Shown here: positions 9,193 to 17,777 of the stretch, piece after piece
Numbering within the stretch: position 1 is the stretch's first letter
Layout of the letters: every line of letters begins with the position of its first letter
DNA from: Azospirillum endophyticum
GTDB lineage: Bacteria > Pseudomonadota > Alphaproteobacteria > Azospirillales > Azospirillaceae
Reading direction: 5' to 3'
Length of the DNA stretch: 64,000 nt
Assembly: GCF_016595245.1 (NCBI RefSeq)
Contig: NZ_JAENHM010000060.1
Coordinates: 310,001-374,000, forward strand
Notes under the pieces: model-generated
What the model was told of the DNA's origin: nothing
Database searches by the model: none
The model's input: only the letters and a program-made list of their open reading frames with translations
Made by a program: the position numbers and the translations under genes

Positions 9193-9221
9193 TATCAATC
9201 GAAGCATCAGCCAACGTGCAA
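9193..9221 (-). promoter_or_regulatory. Sigma-70-like promoter of the ompA-like gene
   Basis: Read on the minus strand, TTGCAC (9216-9221) and TTGATA (9193-9198) are separated by 17 bases. The element points toward the ompA-like start 57 bases away. The match is good but not experimentally supported. Confidence 0.45.
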
Positions 9222-9306
9222 GCGCGGCAGCGACCTTCCCAACATGTGGTGTGCGGCGATGTTCCGACACCTCAGCCGTTCGGCCAAACCGTACCTGTAC
9301 CTTGAC

Positions 9307-9843
9307 CTATGCTCCACTTCCATAGCAGCTTTTCCGGTATGTTTCCGCCAAATCCGTATAACGGTGGCTGAGCACAGGAAAAACCGCGAGATCCTTTTCC
9401 GTAAGCTCGCGAACCGGTCTAGCAGGGCTGCCGGCCCACAAGAATCCGGACGTCACCCGCTTTCCGGGCGTCACCAGAGCACCGGCTGCGACCATCGCCC
9501 GCGACTCGACATAGGCCCCATCAAGGATGCAGGCCTTCATGCCGATGAAGCAGCCGTCTTCCAGCGTGCAGGCGTGCAGCAACGCCATGTGGCCGACGGT
9601 GATGTCGTCACCGATGTAGGTGCCCTGCCCTTCGGAGGCCACATGGATCACGGTGCCGTCCTGAATGTTGGTGCGAGCGCCGATTCGGATCTCGTTGACG
9701 TCTCCACGCACGGTGCAGCCGTACCAGATGCTGCTGTTCGCCCCGATCACGACATCGCCGATCACCGCCGCCGTTTCCGCGATGAACGCGGTCGGGTCGA
9801 CGGTGGGCAGGATGCCGTTGAAGGCGCGGACAAGGCCAGTCAT
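9307..9843 (-). CDS. Gamma-class carbonic anhydrase-like hexapeptide protein
   Basis: Left-handed beta-helix protein of 178 residues (YrdA/CaiE/gamma-CA type). Hexapeptide repeats run from residue 16 to about 135 (IGDVVIGANSSIWYGCTVRGDV, IRIGARTNIQDGTVIHVAS). Three histidines are in the gamma-carbonic-anhydrase positions: H of VIHVAS and the H-x4-H of VGHMALLH, expected to bind a zinc or similar metal between subunits of a trimer. The start MTGLVRAFNG is chosen because it begins the conserved domain; a longer open frame upstream adds a cysteine-rich segment without homology. CO2 hydration is possible but many family members lack it. Confidence 0.88.
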   Translation of the reverse strand: MTGLVRAFNGILPTVDPTAFIAETAAVIGDVVIGANSSIWYGCTVRGDVNEIRIGARTNIQDGTVIHVASEGQGTYIGDDITVGHMALLHACTLEDGCFIGMKACILDGAYVESRAMVAAGALVTPGKRVTSGFLWAGSPARPVRELTEKDLAVFPVLSHRYTDLAETYRKSCYGSGA

Positions 9844-10020
9844 CAGGTCGTACCGAAGTCGTGCATGACGGGCCGGATTGAAGCACCGTAAGGCTTGAGG
9901 CACCACCTGATTTCGCATTGACAGGCCAAAGCAAATCCCGATTGGTGCCTCTGTGCAACAGTGCGGACAGGAGGCCACAACGCTGTCACAGCCCCCTGCC
10001 TATCCTTTCGCGGTACCCGA

Positions 10021-11085
10021 TTACGGGAAAAGCGGCGCCTGATCGATGCCGGTCGTCTCCCCCAATCCCATCATGACGTTCATGTTCTGGATCGCCTGGC
10101 CCGACGCACCCTTCACCAGATTGTCGATCACCGACACGATGATGGCGCCGCGCGGGGTGCGGTCGGCGACCACGCCGATCAGGTTGTGGTTGGAGGCGCG
10201 GACATGGCGCGTCGCCGGCACCACGCCGGCCGGGGTCACGCCGACGAAGGGCTCGTCGGCATAGCGGGCGGCCAGCGTCGCGCGCAGGTCGTCGGCGGTG
10301 ACGCCGTCGGCCATGCGGACATAGATGGTCGCCATCATGCCGCGGTTCATCGGCACCAGATGCGGAGTGAAGGAGACGGTGACCGGGCGGCCGGCGGCCA
10401 GCCGCAGCTCCTGCTCGATCTCCGGCATGTGGCGGTGGTGGCCGACGCCATAGGCGTTGAAGCCTTCCGACACCTCGGTGAATAGGTTGGCCTGCTTGGC
10501 GTCGCGCCCGGCGCCCGACACGCCGGACTTGGCGTCGATGATGATGCCGCCCGGCTCGATCTGGTTTTCCAGCAGCAGCGGCAGCAGCGGCAGCAGCGAG
10601 CAGGTCGGGTAGCAGCCCGGATTCGCCACCACCCGCGCCTTGCGCACGCCCTGGCGGTTGAACTCGGTCAGGCCGTAGGCGACCTCCTTCTGCAGGTCGA
10701 CGGCGCGATGCTCATGCCCGTACCAGGTGGCGTATTCCCCCGGATCGGTCAGACGGAAATCGGCGGACAGGTCGACCACCTTCAGCCCGCTCGGCAGGCC
10801 GGCGACCACCTCCTGCGTCGTGCCGTGCGGCAGGGCGCAGAAGACGAAGTCCAGGCCATCCCACTTCAGCTCTTCGATCTTCACCAGATCGGGCAGGCCA
10901 TAGCCGCCGAGATGCGGGAACACCTCCGCCATCGGCTTGCCGGCCTGTCGTTCGGCGGTCAGCGCGGCGATCTCCACATTCGGGTGGCGCAGCAGCATGC
11001 GCACCAGTTCGGCGCCGGTGTAACCGGAAGCGCCCAGGATGCCGACGCGGATTTTCGAGCCGCCGGGAGTGCTGATCGAGGCCAT
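10021..11085 (-). CDS. argC: N-acetyl-gamma-glutamyl-phosphate reductase
   Basis: Third enzyme of arginine biosynthesis, reducing N-acetylglutamyl phosphate to the semialdehyde with NADPH. The 354-residue protein shows the Rossmann motif GILGASGYTGAELVR near the N-terminus, the catalytic cysteine in VANPGCYPT, KSGVSGAGR and the C-terminal NLVKGASGQAIQNMN segment typical of ArgC. The start at MASIST is chosen over an upstream in-frame ATG because it lies directly before the Rossmann strand. It lies downstream of rpsI on the same strand, beyond a strong terminator. A ribosomal gene-argC order is common in alphaproteobacteria. Confidence 0.96.
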   Translation of the reverse strand: MASISTPGGSKIRVGILGASGYTGAELVRMLLRHPNVEIAALTAERQAGKPMAEVFPHLGGYGLPDLVKIEELKWDGLDFVFCALPHGTTQEVVAGLPSGLKVVDLSADFRLTDPGEYATWYGHEHRAVDLQKEVAYGLTEFNRQGVRKARVVANPGCYPTCSLLPLLPLLLENQIEPGGIIIDAKSGVSGAGRDAKQANLFTEVSEGFNAYGVGHHRHMPEIEQELRLAAGRPVTVSFTPHLVPMNRGMMATIYVRMADGVTADDLRATLAARYADEPFVGVTPAGVVPATRHVRASNHNLIGVVADRTPRGAIIVSVIDNLVKGASGQAIQNMNVMMGLGETTGIDQAPLFP

Positions 11086-11147
11086 GGAACCGATGTCCTT
11101 CGCTTGACGGGAGGAACGTTGACGTTCGGATGGGCTTGCCCAAAAAG

Positions 11148-11183
11148 GCAAAAAGAAAGGGGCGCCCCCTTCGGGGCGCCCCT
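11148..11183 (-). terminator. Terminator of the rplM-rpsI operon
   Basis: On the minus strand a perfect GGGGCGCCCC stem closes on a GAAG-containing loop and is followed by TTTCTTTTT. It sits about 35 bases after the rpsI stop and before argC, so argC should be transcribed separately or by read-through. Confidence 0.85.
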
Positions 11184-11218
11184 CGCTTGTACCGTAAAGC
11201 CGCGGGCCCGTGTAGGGA

Positions 11219-11707
11219 TTAGCGCTTCGAGAACTGGAAGCTGCGGCGGGCCTTGGCGCGGCCGTACTTCTTACGCTCGACCGTACGGGCGTCGCGGGTC
11301 AGGAAACCGGCGGCCTTCAACGGCGGGCGCAGCGACGGCTCGAAGTAGGTCAGGGCCTTGGAGATGCCGTGACGGACGGCACCGGCCTGGCCCGACAGAC
11401 CGCCGCCGGCGACGGTGGCGACCACGTCGAACTGCTCCGAACGCTCGGTGACGCCGAACGGCTGGGCGATCATCATGCGCAGAACCGGACGGGCGAAATA
11501 GACCGACTGGTCGCGGCCGTTCACGGTGACCTTGCCGGAGCCCGGCTTGATCCACACGCGGGCGACGGCGTCCTTGCGCTTGCCGGTGGCATAGGCGCGG
11601 CCCTGGGCGTCCAGCTTCGGAGCGGCGAGCTCCTCGGTGACGGTCGCGGTGGCGGCGGCGCCCGTCAGTTCCTTGAGGCTGGAGAGGGTGGTGGTGACCT
11701 GAGCCAT
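11219..11707 (-). CDS. rpsI: 30S ribosomal protein S9 (uS9)
   Basis: Ribosomal protein of 162 residues. After an alphaproteobacterial-type N-terminal extension it shows ATGKRKDAVARVWIKPGSGKVTVNGR and ends in KYGRAKARRSFQFSKR, the tail whose basic C-terminus reaches the P-site tRNA. It starts at an ATG two bases after the rplM stop, so the two are co-transcribed and probably translationally coupled, as is universal for this pair. Expression should be driven from the promoter upstream of rplM. Confidence 0.98.
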   Translation of the reverse strand: MAQVTTTLSSLKELTGAAATATVTEELAAPKLDAQGRAYATGKRKDAVARVWIKPGSGKVTVNGRDQSVYFARPVLRMMIAQPFGVTERSEQFDVVATVAGGGLSGQAGAVRHGISKALTYFEPSLRPPLKAAGFLTRDARTVERKKYGRAKARRSFQFSKR

Positions 11708-11709
11708 GC

Positions 11710-12174
11710 TTACGCGCTCCGCTTATTCTTCGGGTTCAGGGCGCCGACGTCGAGGGCGACCGGCTGCTGCGCATCGTGCGGATGCGTGGCGCCCTTGTAG
11801 ACCTTGAGGTGGGTCATCTGCTGGCGGCCGAGCGGACCGCGCGGAACCATGCGCTCCACGGCCTTCTCGATCACGCGCTCCGGATACTTGCCGTCCAGGA
11901 TCTGGCCCTTGGAACGGCCCTTGATCCCACCCGGATAGCCGGTGTGCCAGTAGAAGATGTCGGCGTCGCGCTTGTTACCGGTCAGCTTCACCTTCTCCGC
12001 ATTGATGACGACGATGTGATCGCCGCAATCCATGTGGGGGGTGTAGGTCGGCTTGTTCTTGCCACGCAGGATGTTCGCCAGGATGCTGGCAAGCCGGCCG
12101 AGAACGAGGCCGTCGGCATCGACGACGTACCACTTCTTCTCGATCTCGGTCGGCTTCAGATTGAAGGTCTTCAT
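11710..12174 (-). CDS. rplM: 50S ribosomal protein L13 (uL13)
   Basis: Ribosomal protein of 154 residues with the family hallmarks WYVVDADGLVLGRLAS, GKNKPTYTPHMDCGDHIVVINAEKV, YPGGIKGRS and ERMVPRGPLGRQQM. I start at the ATG giving MKTFNLKPTEIEKKW. A GTG two codons upstream is in frame but less likely. It is first gene of the rplM-rpsI operon. A near-consensus sigma-70 promoter lies 67 bases upstream. Finding this operon on a replicon with plasmid-type replication genes is unusual. Confidence 0.98.
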   Translation of the reverse strand: MKTFNLKPTEIEKKWYVVDADGLVLGRLASILANILRGKNKPTYTPHMDCGDHIVVINAEKVKLTGNKRDADIFYWHTGYPGGIKGRSKGQILDGKYPERVIEKAVERMVPRGPLGRQQMTHLKVYKGATHPHDAQQPVALDVGALNPKNKRSA

Positions 12175-12240
12175 CGCCACACTCGTTTCTTCGAATACGG
12201 ATCGGCAGGCCGCCGAATCCGGGGCGCCGAAGCGGACGGC

Positions 12241-12270
12241 TTTCTACGGGTCGGGACGGGCCTCTGTCAA
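12241..12270 (-). promoter_or_regulatory. Strong sigma-70 promoter of rplM-rpsI
   Basis: On the minus strand a perfect TTGACA (12265-12270) is followed after 18 bases by TAGAAA (12241-12246). It directs transcription into rplM, whose start codon is at 12174. Among the promoter candidates reported here it has the only perfect -35 hexamer, as expected for ribosomal protein genes. Confidence 0.7.
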
Positions 12271-12356
12271 CGGAAAAATTTCCGTCTAATATCAATGGCT
12301 TGCAGTCACGGTATCCAAATACCCGAGACGCAAACCCATTGAAATAGAACGATCTT

Positions 12357-12857
12357 TTATGGGGTCACGTCGCTGCGGTAATGGGATACCGCAACGGTGA
12401 CGGGGTCATGCGGCGGGATCGAGTAGGTTCCGGTGACGTGGGCGACCGGCTCCGGATCGCCCTCGGAGAACAGCAGGATCTCGCCGTAGGCCAGCCGCTT
12501 GCCCAGCTTCAGGACGCGCGCTTCGGCGATGATGGCGACGGGCGGCGGGCGACGCAGGAAGTTGATGGTCATGCTGGTGGTCACCGCCAGTTCGACCCGG
12601 CCGATCAGGCTCAGCACCGCACCATAGAGCGCCACGTCGGCCAGCCCGAACATCGCCGGACCCGTGACGGTACCGCCGGGCCGGACGAAATCGTCCTTGT
12701 AGGGCAGGCGCAGACGGATCGTGCCGGCGCCCAGGCTTTCCACGACGATGCCGAAGTTCCCGACCAGGGGAACCCCCTCGCGGATCAGATTCTCCAACTC
12801 CTCCCGGCCCATGGCCGGGACGGGGGTGGTTGCGGCGGACGTATCGACGGCGGACAT
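12357..12857 (-). CDS. PaaI-type hotdog-fold thioesterase
   Basis: Cytoplasmic hotdog-fold protein of 166 residues, probably hydrolysing an acyl- or aryl-CoA. The central helix segment RPGGTVTGPAMFGLADVALYGAVLS has the family-typical glycine pair and acidic residue. The following strand is AVTTSMTINFLRRPPP, with the inner beta-sheet RVLKLGKRLAYGEILLFSEGD. The N-terminal 20 residues are low-complexity. It lies between the rplM promoter region and a lipoprotein gene on the same strand, with no obvious pathway partner. Substrate not predictable. Confidence 0.82.
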   Translation of the reverse strand: MSAVDTSAATTPVPAMGREELENLIREGVPLVGNFGIVVESLGAGTIRLRLPYKDDFVRPGGTVTGPAMFGLADVALYGAVLSLIGRVELAVTTSMTINFLRRPPPVAIIAEARVLKLGKRLAYGEILLFSEGDPEPVAHVTGTYSIPPHDPVTVAVSHYRSDVTP

Positions 12858-12929
12858 GGACCCTCGGCCGGTGATCTCGGTTGGATCACCGGACTGTGCG
12901 CCATACCGTCCATTCGGACAAGTATGGAG

Positions 12930-13715
12930 CTATTCGGCGGGCTTCGGCTCCACAGGTGCGGCGGCGGGTGCCGGGGTGGCGGCGGAGGTTGTGACGGACG
13001 CTGCGGCAGGCGTGGCGATCTCCGGCGGCGGCGCGTTGTCGGTTGGCGCGGTCAGACGGACCGGACCGCCACCGGTGGACTGGGCAGTGCCGGCGGCGGA
13101 TTCGGAAGGGGTGGCTTCGCTGGGCGGAGCGAGTGGCACCGCCTTGATGTCGGATTTCGGTGCGTCGGGACGCGGCGTTTCGGGCTTTGGGGCATCGGAT
13201 TTGGACGCCTCGGCCTTGGCCGAATCGGCTTTGGGGGCCTCCGGCTCGCCGGGAGTCGAATAGTCGGGGACGATGCGGGCTTGGCTGCCGGTGATGACCA
13301 GCACCTTCTGGCCGATCGGCAGCGGCTGCGGTTCCTTCTGGGTCAGTGACAGCAGCTCGCCGTTGGATTTGCGGACGATGTATTCCCACCCGTTGGTGTC
13401 GCCGGCGATATGCTCCATCGCCGTGCCCAGCAGGCCGCCGATCGCCGTGCCGCCGACGGTGCCGAGCGCGGAATTGATGCCGCCCGTCCCGACCTGCGCG
13501 CCCAGGATGCCGCCGGCCGCGCCGCCGCTGACGGCACCGACGGTGCCGTTGGCGCTGATCGCAACCTGGCGGAATCCGACGACGATGCCCGGCTCCACCT
13601 TGTTGGCCTGCTGGACCGCGCTGGAGGCGTAGGTGTTGGGAGAATAGTCGGAGGTGCAGCCCGCGAGACCGCCGGCCGCGGCGATGAACAGGCAGAGAGA
13701 AACCGATCGAAGCAC
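12930..13715 (-). CDS. Glycine-zipper outer-membrane lipoprotein with Pro/Ala/Lys tail
   Basis: Lipoprotein of 261 residues. A GTG start gives a lipoprotein signal peptide with lipobox LAGC (VLRSVSLCLFIAAAGGLAGC). An upstream extension of the frame would bury the signal. The mature part has a SlyB/17-kDa-antigen-type glycine zipper (GTVGAVSGGAAGGILGAQVGTGG...GTAIGGLLGTAMEH) followed by a small beta domain (WEYIVRKSNGELLSLTQ). The last 100 residues are an Ala/Pro/Lys/Ser low-complexity tail with repeating KxDAPKP-like units, presumably periplasmic and flexible. Function is likely structural in the outer membrane. No start-proximal ribosome-binding site is evident. Confidence 0.75.
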   Translation of the reverse strand: MLRSVSLCLFIAAAGGLAGCTSDYSPNTYASSAVQQANKVEPGIVVGFRQVAISANGTVGAVSGGAAGGILGAQVGTGGINSALGTVGGTAIGGLLGTAMEHIAGDTNGWEYIVRKSNGELLSLTQKEPQPLPIGQKVLVITGSQARIVPDYSTPGEPEAPKADSAKAEASKSDAPKPETPRPDAPKSDIKAVPLAPPSEATPSESAAGTAQSTGGGPVRLTAPTDNAPPPEIATPAAASVTTSAATPAPAAAPVEPKPAE

Positions 13716-13985
13716 GGGGGAGCCATCCGTTTTGAAACCCGCCCAATTTCTTACGGCAAAGTCCCCCGGCTCGTCACCGGGCAAAATCCGGACAGGACGC
13801 GGATGCTGCATTGCAGCAGAATGATGGCGGGTGGCGGTCGCTTGGCGACGGCGGCGCCAACAGGAAGACCGCCAGCCCGATCTACGACGTCTGAATGGCG
13901 TGTGGCGCCGGGAGACGCGGCGCAAAGAGAGCGGCCGGGGAAGAGCATATCTGCCCCGGCCGTTGTCACGCGTGCCGATCCGGCG

Positions 13986-14507
13986 TCAGCGGCCGGCGGT
14001 CTCGCCGCCAGCCTTCAGCGACAGGTATTTCAGCGTCAGCGTCGGGACATTCTCGATCACCCAGGAGGCCATCGCCTCCTCCTCGCGCAACGAGGTCTGC
14101 AGCAGAGGCGTCGCGAAGGCGAAATTGCCGGCATCCGCCACGGTCAGCAGCGACCGGTAGCTCGCCACCTCGAAATTCTCGAAGGCGTAGTTGGCGAAGG
14201 AGTTCTTGAGAATCTCGTCCTCGGCGAAGCTGTGGCCGAGTGCGGCCAGATTGCCCATGATCGACAGGGCGGTGTCCTTCAGCCCGGAATGGGTTTCCTG
14301 AAGCTGGTCCAGGATCTGCTCGATGCGGGTGATCTGGGACTCGGTCTCGCCACGGTGCATGCGCAGGTGGTCGGCGACCTCGGGATAATTCACCAAACGG
14401 TCGAGCTGGCGGTCCATCAGGGCGAGCGCCTGCTGTTCCACCGCATGGGCGTTGCGCAGGCCGGTGACGAACAGGGCGCGTGTGAGGTCCGCGGAATAGG
14501 CGGCCAT
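13986..14507 (-). CDS. DUF892 (YciF-like) ferritin-like protein
   Basis: Four-helix-bundle protein of 173 residues resembling the YciE/YciF stress proteins: LRNAHAVEQQALALMDRQLDRL near the N-terminus, HLRMHRGETESQITRIEQILDQL in the middle and FEVASYRSLLTVADAGN toward the end. These carry Glu/His residues where ferritin-like folds bind a di-metal centre. The start follows a perfect AGGAGG with good spacing, which rules out the longer upstream frame. Family members are usually induced by osmotic or general stress. The gene stands alone. Confidence 0.85.
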   Translation of the reverse strand: MAAYSADLTRALFVTGLRNAHAVEQQALALMDRQLDRLVNYPEVADHLRMHRGETESQITRIEQILDQLQETHSGLKDTALSIMGNLAALGHSFAEDEILKNSFANYAFENFEVASYRSLLTVADAGNFAFATPLLQTSLREEEAMASWVIENVPTLTLKYLSLKAGGETAGR

Positions 14508-14709
14508 GAGTATCCTCCTTGAGGTATCAACGCTCCGTTGAACGTCTGCCCGCACCAACAGCGGGATACCGTCTTCGACCCTCACCGCTTCCGCCATAAC
14601 GCAAAGGTGCAAAACCTCGCCTGCCGGCCTTCGGTACCGTCATGAAGTGCCCCGACCGGGACACGGACGCGTGGTTGCCGGGCGCCGCGTGCCGCGGGGA
14701 AATGGCGGC

Positions 14710-15768
14710 ATGATCCGCACCGGCACATCCGCAAGACACGGCTCCGTCGAGGGCTCCGCCCGGGGCTCGGCCATGCCCCTCACCCTGCCCAGCTCGCTGG
14801 GCGCGGTGGTCGCCCTGGTCCTGATGCTGGCCGCCCTGGCCGGCTGGCGCCGGGCCGTTCCGGAAGATCTGACCGGCTGGCGCGCCGAGCGGCTGGAGAC
14901 CTTCCACGCTTGGCAGGCGAACAGTCCGGCAGACGAGGTCTGGGACCATCCCGACGCGCCCATCCTGGTGACGATCCCCGCCGGCCGCTATCTCCAGGGC
15001 GCGCCGGTGACGGAGACGGAGCGCTTTCCGGAGGAATCGCCGCAACGCCCGGTGTCGATCCGGCATGCGGTCGCCGTCGGCAAATACCCGGTGACCCGCG
15101 GCGAATATGCCCGCTTCATCCAGGACAGTGGCTACCGGCCCCGGACGGTCTGCCGCGGCTATGCCGGCGAGACCGAGTTGCTGCCGCGCTGGCACTTCTC
15201 CTGGCGGCGGCCGGGCTTCGACCAGACGAACCGCGACCCGGCGGTCTGCATCAGCTGGCACGACGCCAAGGCCTATGTGGACTGGCTCGGCCGGCGGACC
15301 GGCAAGCCCTACCGCCTGCTGACGGAAGCGGAATGGGAATATGCGGCGCGCGCCGGCACGAGGACCACCCGCTGGTGGGGCGACGATCCGGCCAAGGGAT
15401 GCGACGCGGCCAACGGCGCCGACCTCAGCGCCAAGGACCGCTTCACCGACTGGGAGGTCGCGAACTGCCGAGACGGCGCCCTGTTCACGGCACCGGTCGG
15501 CAGCTACCGGCCCAACGGCTTCGGCCTCTACGACATGCTGGGCAATGTCTGGCAATGGGTGGAGGACTGCGCGGCGGACGGCTATCGCGACGCACCGGCC
15601 GACGGTTCGGCCTATTCCGGCCCGGCCGGTGGAGCGTGTTCGCTCAGGATGATGCGCGGCGGGTCGTGGCACAGCAACCCGCGCTATGTCCGCTCGGCCG
15701 TGCGGCGGGCGGACGGGGCCGAGATCGGCTATGCCGCCTACGGCCTCCGCGTCGCCCGCGATCCGTAG
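14710..15768 (+). CDS. Formylglycine-generating-enzyme-family (SUMF1) membrane-anchored protein
   Basis: Protein of 352 residues with one N-terminal membrane anchor (AVVALVLMLAALAGW) and a large periplasmic FGE-sulfatase domain: IPAGRYLQGAP, FPEESPQRPVSI, YPVTRGEYARFI, LLTEAEWEYAARAGT, YDMLGNVWQWVEDC, MRGGSWHSNPRYVRSAVRR. Family members either convert a sulfatase cysteine to formylglycine or serve as C-type-lectin-like binding domains. Two conserved-region cysteines are present, but no sulfatase gene is in the window, so catalysis is not assured. The start could also be at 14773 (MPLTLP). Confidence 0.85.
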   Translation: MIRTGTSARHGSVEGSARGSAMPLTLPSSLGAVVALVLMLAALAGWRRAVPEDLTGWRAERLETFHAWQANSPADEVWDHPDAPILVTIPAGRYLQGAPVTETERFPEESPQRPVSIRHAVAVGKYPVTRGEYARFIQDSGYRPRTVCRGYAGETELLPRWHFSWRRPGFDQTNRDPAVCISWHDAKAYVDWLGRRTGKPYRLLTEAEWEYAARAGTRTTRWWGDDPAKGCDAANGADLSAKDRFTDWEVANCRDGALFTAPVGSYRPNGFGLYDMLGNVWQWVEDCAADGYRDAPADGSAYSGPAGGACSLRMMRGGSWHSNPRYVRSAVRRADGAEIGYAAYGLRVARDP

Positions 15769-15817
15769 ACCGCGGACGCATCGTCATGTCCTCCCCCGCG
15801 CCGGTCCCGGCGCCCGC

Positions 15818-16606
15818 TCACTGCATGGCGGCGTCGAGCTTGGCTTTCCAGAGACCGCTGGACAACGCTTTGGTCATCCAGGCATCGACGGCCTGCTTCA
15901 GCTCCGGATCCTTGCGCAGCAGATAGGCGTTCTCGAAATGGGTGAAGGGGCTGGCGACCGGGACGGCGCAGAGCACGCCGGGGTTCAGCTTCGCCTGCAT
16001 GTCGACTTCGATGCCGTCGGTGACCATGACGTCGGCCTTGTCGGTGGCGATCTGCGCATGGATGGTCCTGTTGTCGGGCCAGACCTCGATCGGCGCCTTG
16101 GTGAAGTTCGCGCGGGCGAACTTCTCGTTGGTGCCGCCGGGATTGACGACGACGCGGGTGGTGGGCTGGTCGATCTTCTCAATGGTCGTGAACTTCTCCT
16201 TGTCGGCGCAGCGCGCGATCGGGCGCTTGCCGTCGCTGACGTTGGGAACCGAGAAATCGCCCACCGCGGCACGGTCGGGGTTGACCGTGATGCCGCCCAG
16301 CGCGACGTCGAACTTCTCGGCCTTGAGATCGTCGATCAGCGTCTTCCAACTGGTCTGTACGAACTCCACCCGGACGCCCAGCGTGGATGCGAGTTCCTTC
16401 GCCATCTCGATGTCGGCCCCCACCAGAGCGCCGTCGGCCCCCTTGTAGCTGAAGGGCTTGTAATCGCCGGTGGTGCCGACGCGGATCACCCCGGCTTGGC
16501 GGATCGCCTGCAACGCGCCGTCGGCAGCCTCGGCCGACGGAACCGCGGCGATGGTCGCAGTCATGGTCGCAGCGATCATCGCCGCAGCCGTCAAGAATGC
16601 CCTCAT
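15818..16606 (-). CDS. Periplasmic solute-binding family 3 protein, cyclohexadienyl dehydratase (PheC)-like
   Basis: Exported protein of 262 residues with signal peptide MRAFLTAAAMIAATMTATIAAVPSAEA. The domain reads GVIRVGTTGDYKPFSY, VEFVQTSWKTLIDDLKAEKFDVALGGITVNPDRAAVGDFSVP and IVNPGG-like VVNPGGTNEKFARANF. This pattern is closer to PheC-type cyclohexadienyl/arogenate dehydratases than to ordinary amino-acid binding proteins. No permease or ATPase is adjacent, which also fits a periplasmic enzyme making phenylpyruvate from prephenate. A binding-protein role remains possible. The start is the ATG before the signal peptide. Confidence 0.8.
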   Translation of the reverse strand: MRAFLTAAAMIAATMTATIAAVPSAEAADGALQAIRQAGVIRVGTTGDYKPFSYKGADGALVGADIEMAKELASTLGVRVEFVQTSWKTLIDDLKAEKFDVALGGITVNPDRAAVGDFSVPNVSDGKRPIARCADKEKFTTIEKIDQPTTRVVVNPGGTNEKFARANFTKAPIEVWPDNRTIHAQIATDKADVMVTDGIEVDMQAKLNPGVLCAVPVASPFTHFENAYLLRKDPELKQAVDAWMTKALSSGLWKAKLDAAMQ

Positions 16607-16760
16607 CCTGAACCCCTGTCGTTGGTTTGTTTCCGGTCGTTTCTTCGCTGCGGCCGGCATTCGGCCACCCTCCATCACGGGAGTAAGCCAGTATGACGCC
16701 CGGCACGGCGAATGCACGGCCGGAAAAGGCAATGGACCTGCGCCGAGCCTCGCTCCACGG

Positions 16761-17667
16761 TCAGACGCGCAGCACCGCCAGCGCCGATAGGCCTTGTACA
16801 GCATGGTCGAGGAAGGCCCGCACCCGGCCGGGCATCAGCCGCGCCGTCGGCACCACCACATGGACCGGCAGCGGCGTCGGCTCGGCATGCGGCATCAGGC
16901 GGACCAGCGTTCCGGCGGCGAGGTCGTCGGCTGCCTGATAGGACAGCGGGCGGGCGATGCCGTGGCCGTCGCGGGCGGCGAGCAGAGCCGGCTCGATATG
17001 GTTGACGGCCAGCCTGGGGACGACCCGCAACACCCGCTCCCGCCCATCGACCAGGAAACGCCAGTCCGGCGGGCCGGGCCGGGCGGTCGTCAGGATGAGG
17101 TCGTGGCCGGCCAGATCCTCCGGCATCGCGGGCGTGCCGTGCCGCGCCAGATAGCCGGGACTGGCGACCAGATAGCGCGCGACCTGACCGACCCGACGGG
17201 CGACGAGGCCGGAGGCCGGAGGCCGGCAACGGGCCGATGCGGACCGCCACGTCCAGTTCCTCCTCGATCAGGTCGAGGTTGCCGTCGGACAGCACCAGCT
17301 CGACCCGGATGTCGGGGAAGTCCCGCATGAAGTCGAGGACCAGCGGCGTCACATGCTTGCGTCCGAACATCACCGGTGCGGTGACGCGCAGCCGCCCGCG
17401 CAACGGCCGGTCGGAGCCGGTGGCGGCCAGCGCCTCGTCGTAATCGGCCAGCAGCCGGCGCGCCTGCTCGGCAAGCCGCCGGCCGGCGTCGGTGGGCACC
17501 AGGTTGCGGGTGGTGCGCTCGATCAGCCGCAAGCCCAGCCGCTCCTCCAGCCCCGACAGCGCGCGGGTGACGGCGGGCGCCGACCGCCGCAGCCGCTTGG
17601 CCGCCCCGGCGAGGCTGCCGGCCTCCAGGATCGCGACGAAGATCGCCAGTTCGTCCAACCGGTCCAC
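16761..17667 (-). pseudogene. LysR-family regulator, frameshifted by a 7-bp tandem duplication
   Basis: The first part encodes a normal LysR N-terminus: MDRLDELAIFVAILEAGSLAGAAKRLRRSAPAVTRALSGLEERLG, then the effector domain up to IGPLPASGL. The frame then shifts. The C-terminal half (MPEDLAGHDLILTTARPG...VRLMPHAEPTPLPVHVVVPT) continues in another frame to the stop at 16761. The break lies in three tandem copies of the 7-mer AGGCCGG (plus strand). Removing one copy restores ...ASGLVARRVGQVARYLVASPGYLARHG and a full-length protein of about 300 residues. It is divergent from a GST gene, the usual target position. The gene is inactive as read unless slippage restores the frame. Confidence 0.88.
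17206..17226. repeat. Three tandem copies of AGGCCGG inside the LysR gene
   Basis: Perfect heptamer repeats occur at 17206-17212, 17213-17219 and 17220-17226. Two copies would keep the LysR frame open; three shift it. Short tandem repeats of this kind change copy number by slipped-strand mispairing, so it may be a switch or a simple recent mutation or assembly error. Confidence 0.9.
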
Positions 17668-17777
17668 GATTCTTCCGATTTCCGAAATGCTGCCTTTCGA
17701 TCAAACCGGATTCCTGCAGTGAGGTGCAAGTGGTTGGCTGTCGGGATCCACGGCCCAAAAACGAGAGGGACTCTTCG

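Noticed and set aside
15818..16606. Complete amino-acid ABC transporter
   Set aside because: No permease or ATPase gene accompanies the binding-protein-like gene, and its sequence pattern is nearer to PheC-type dehydratases.
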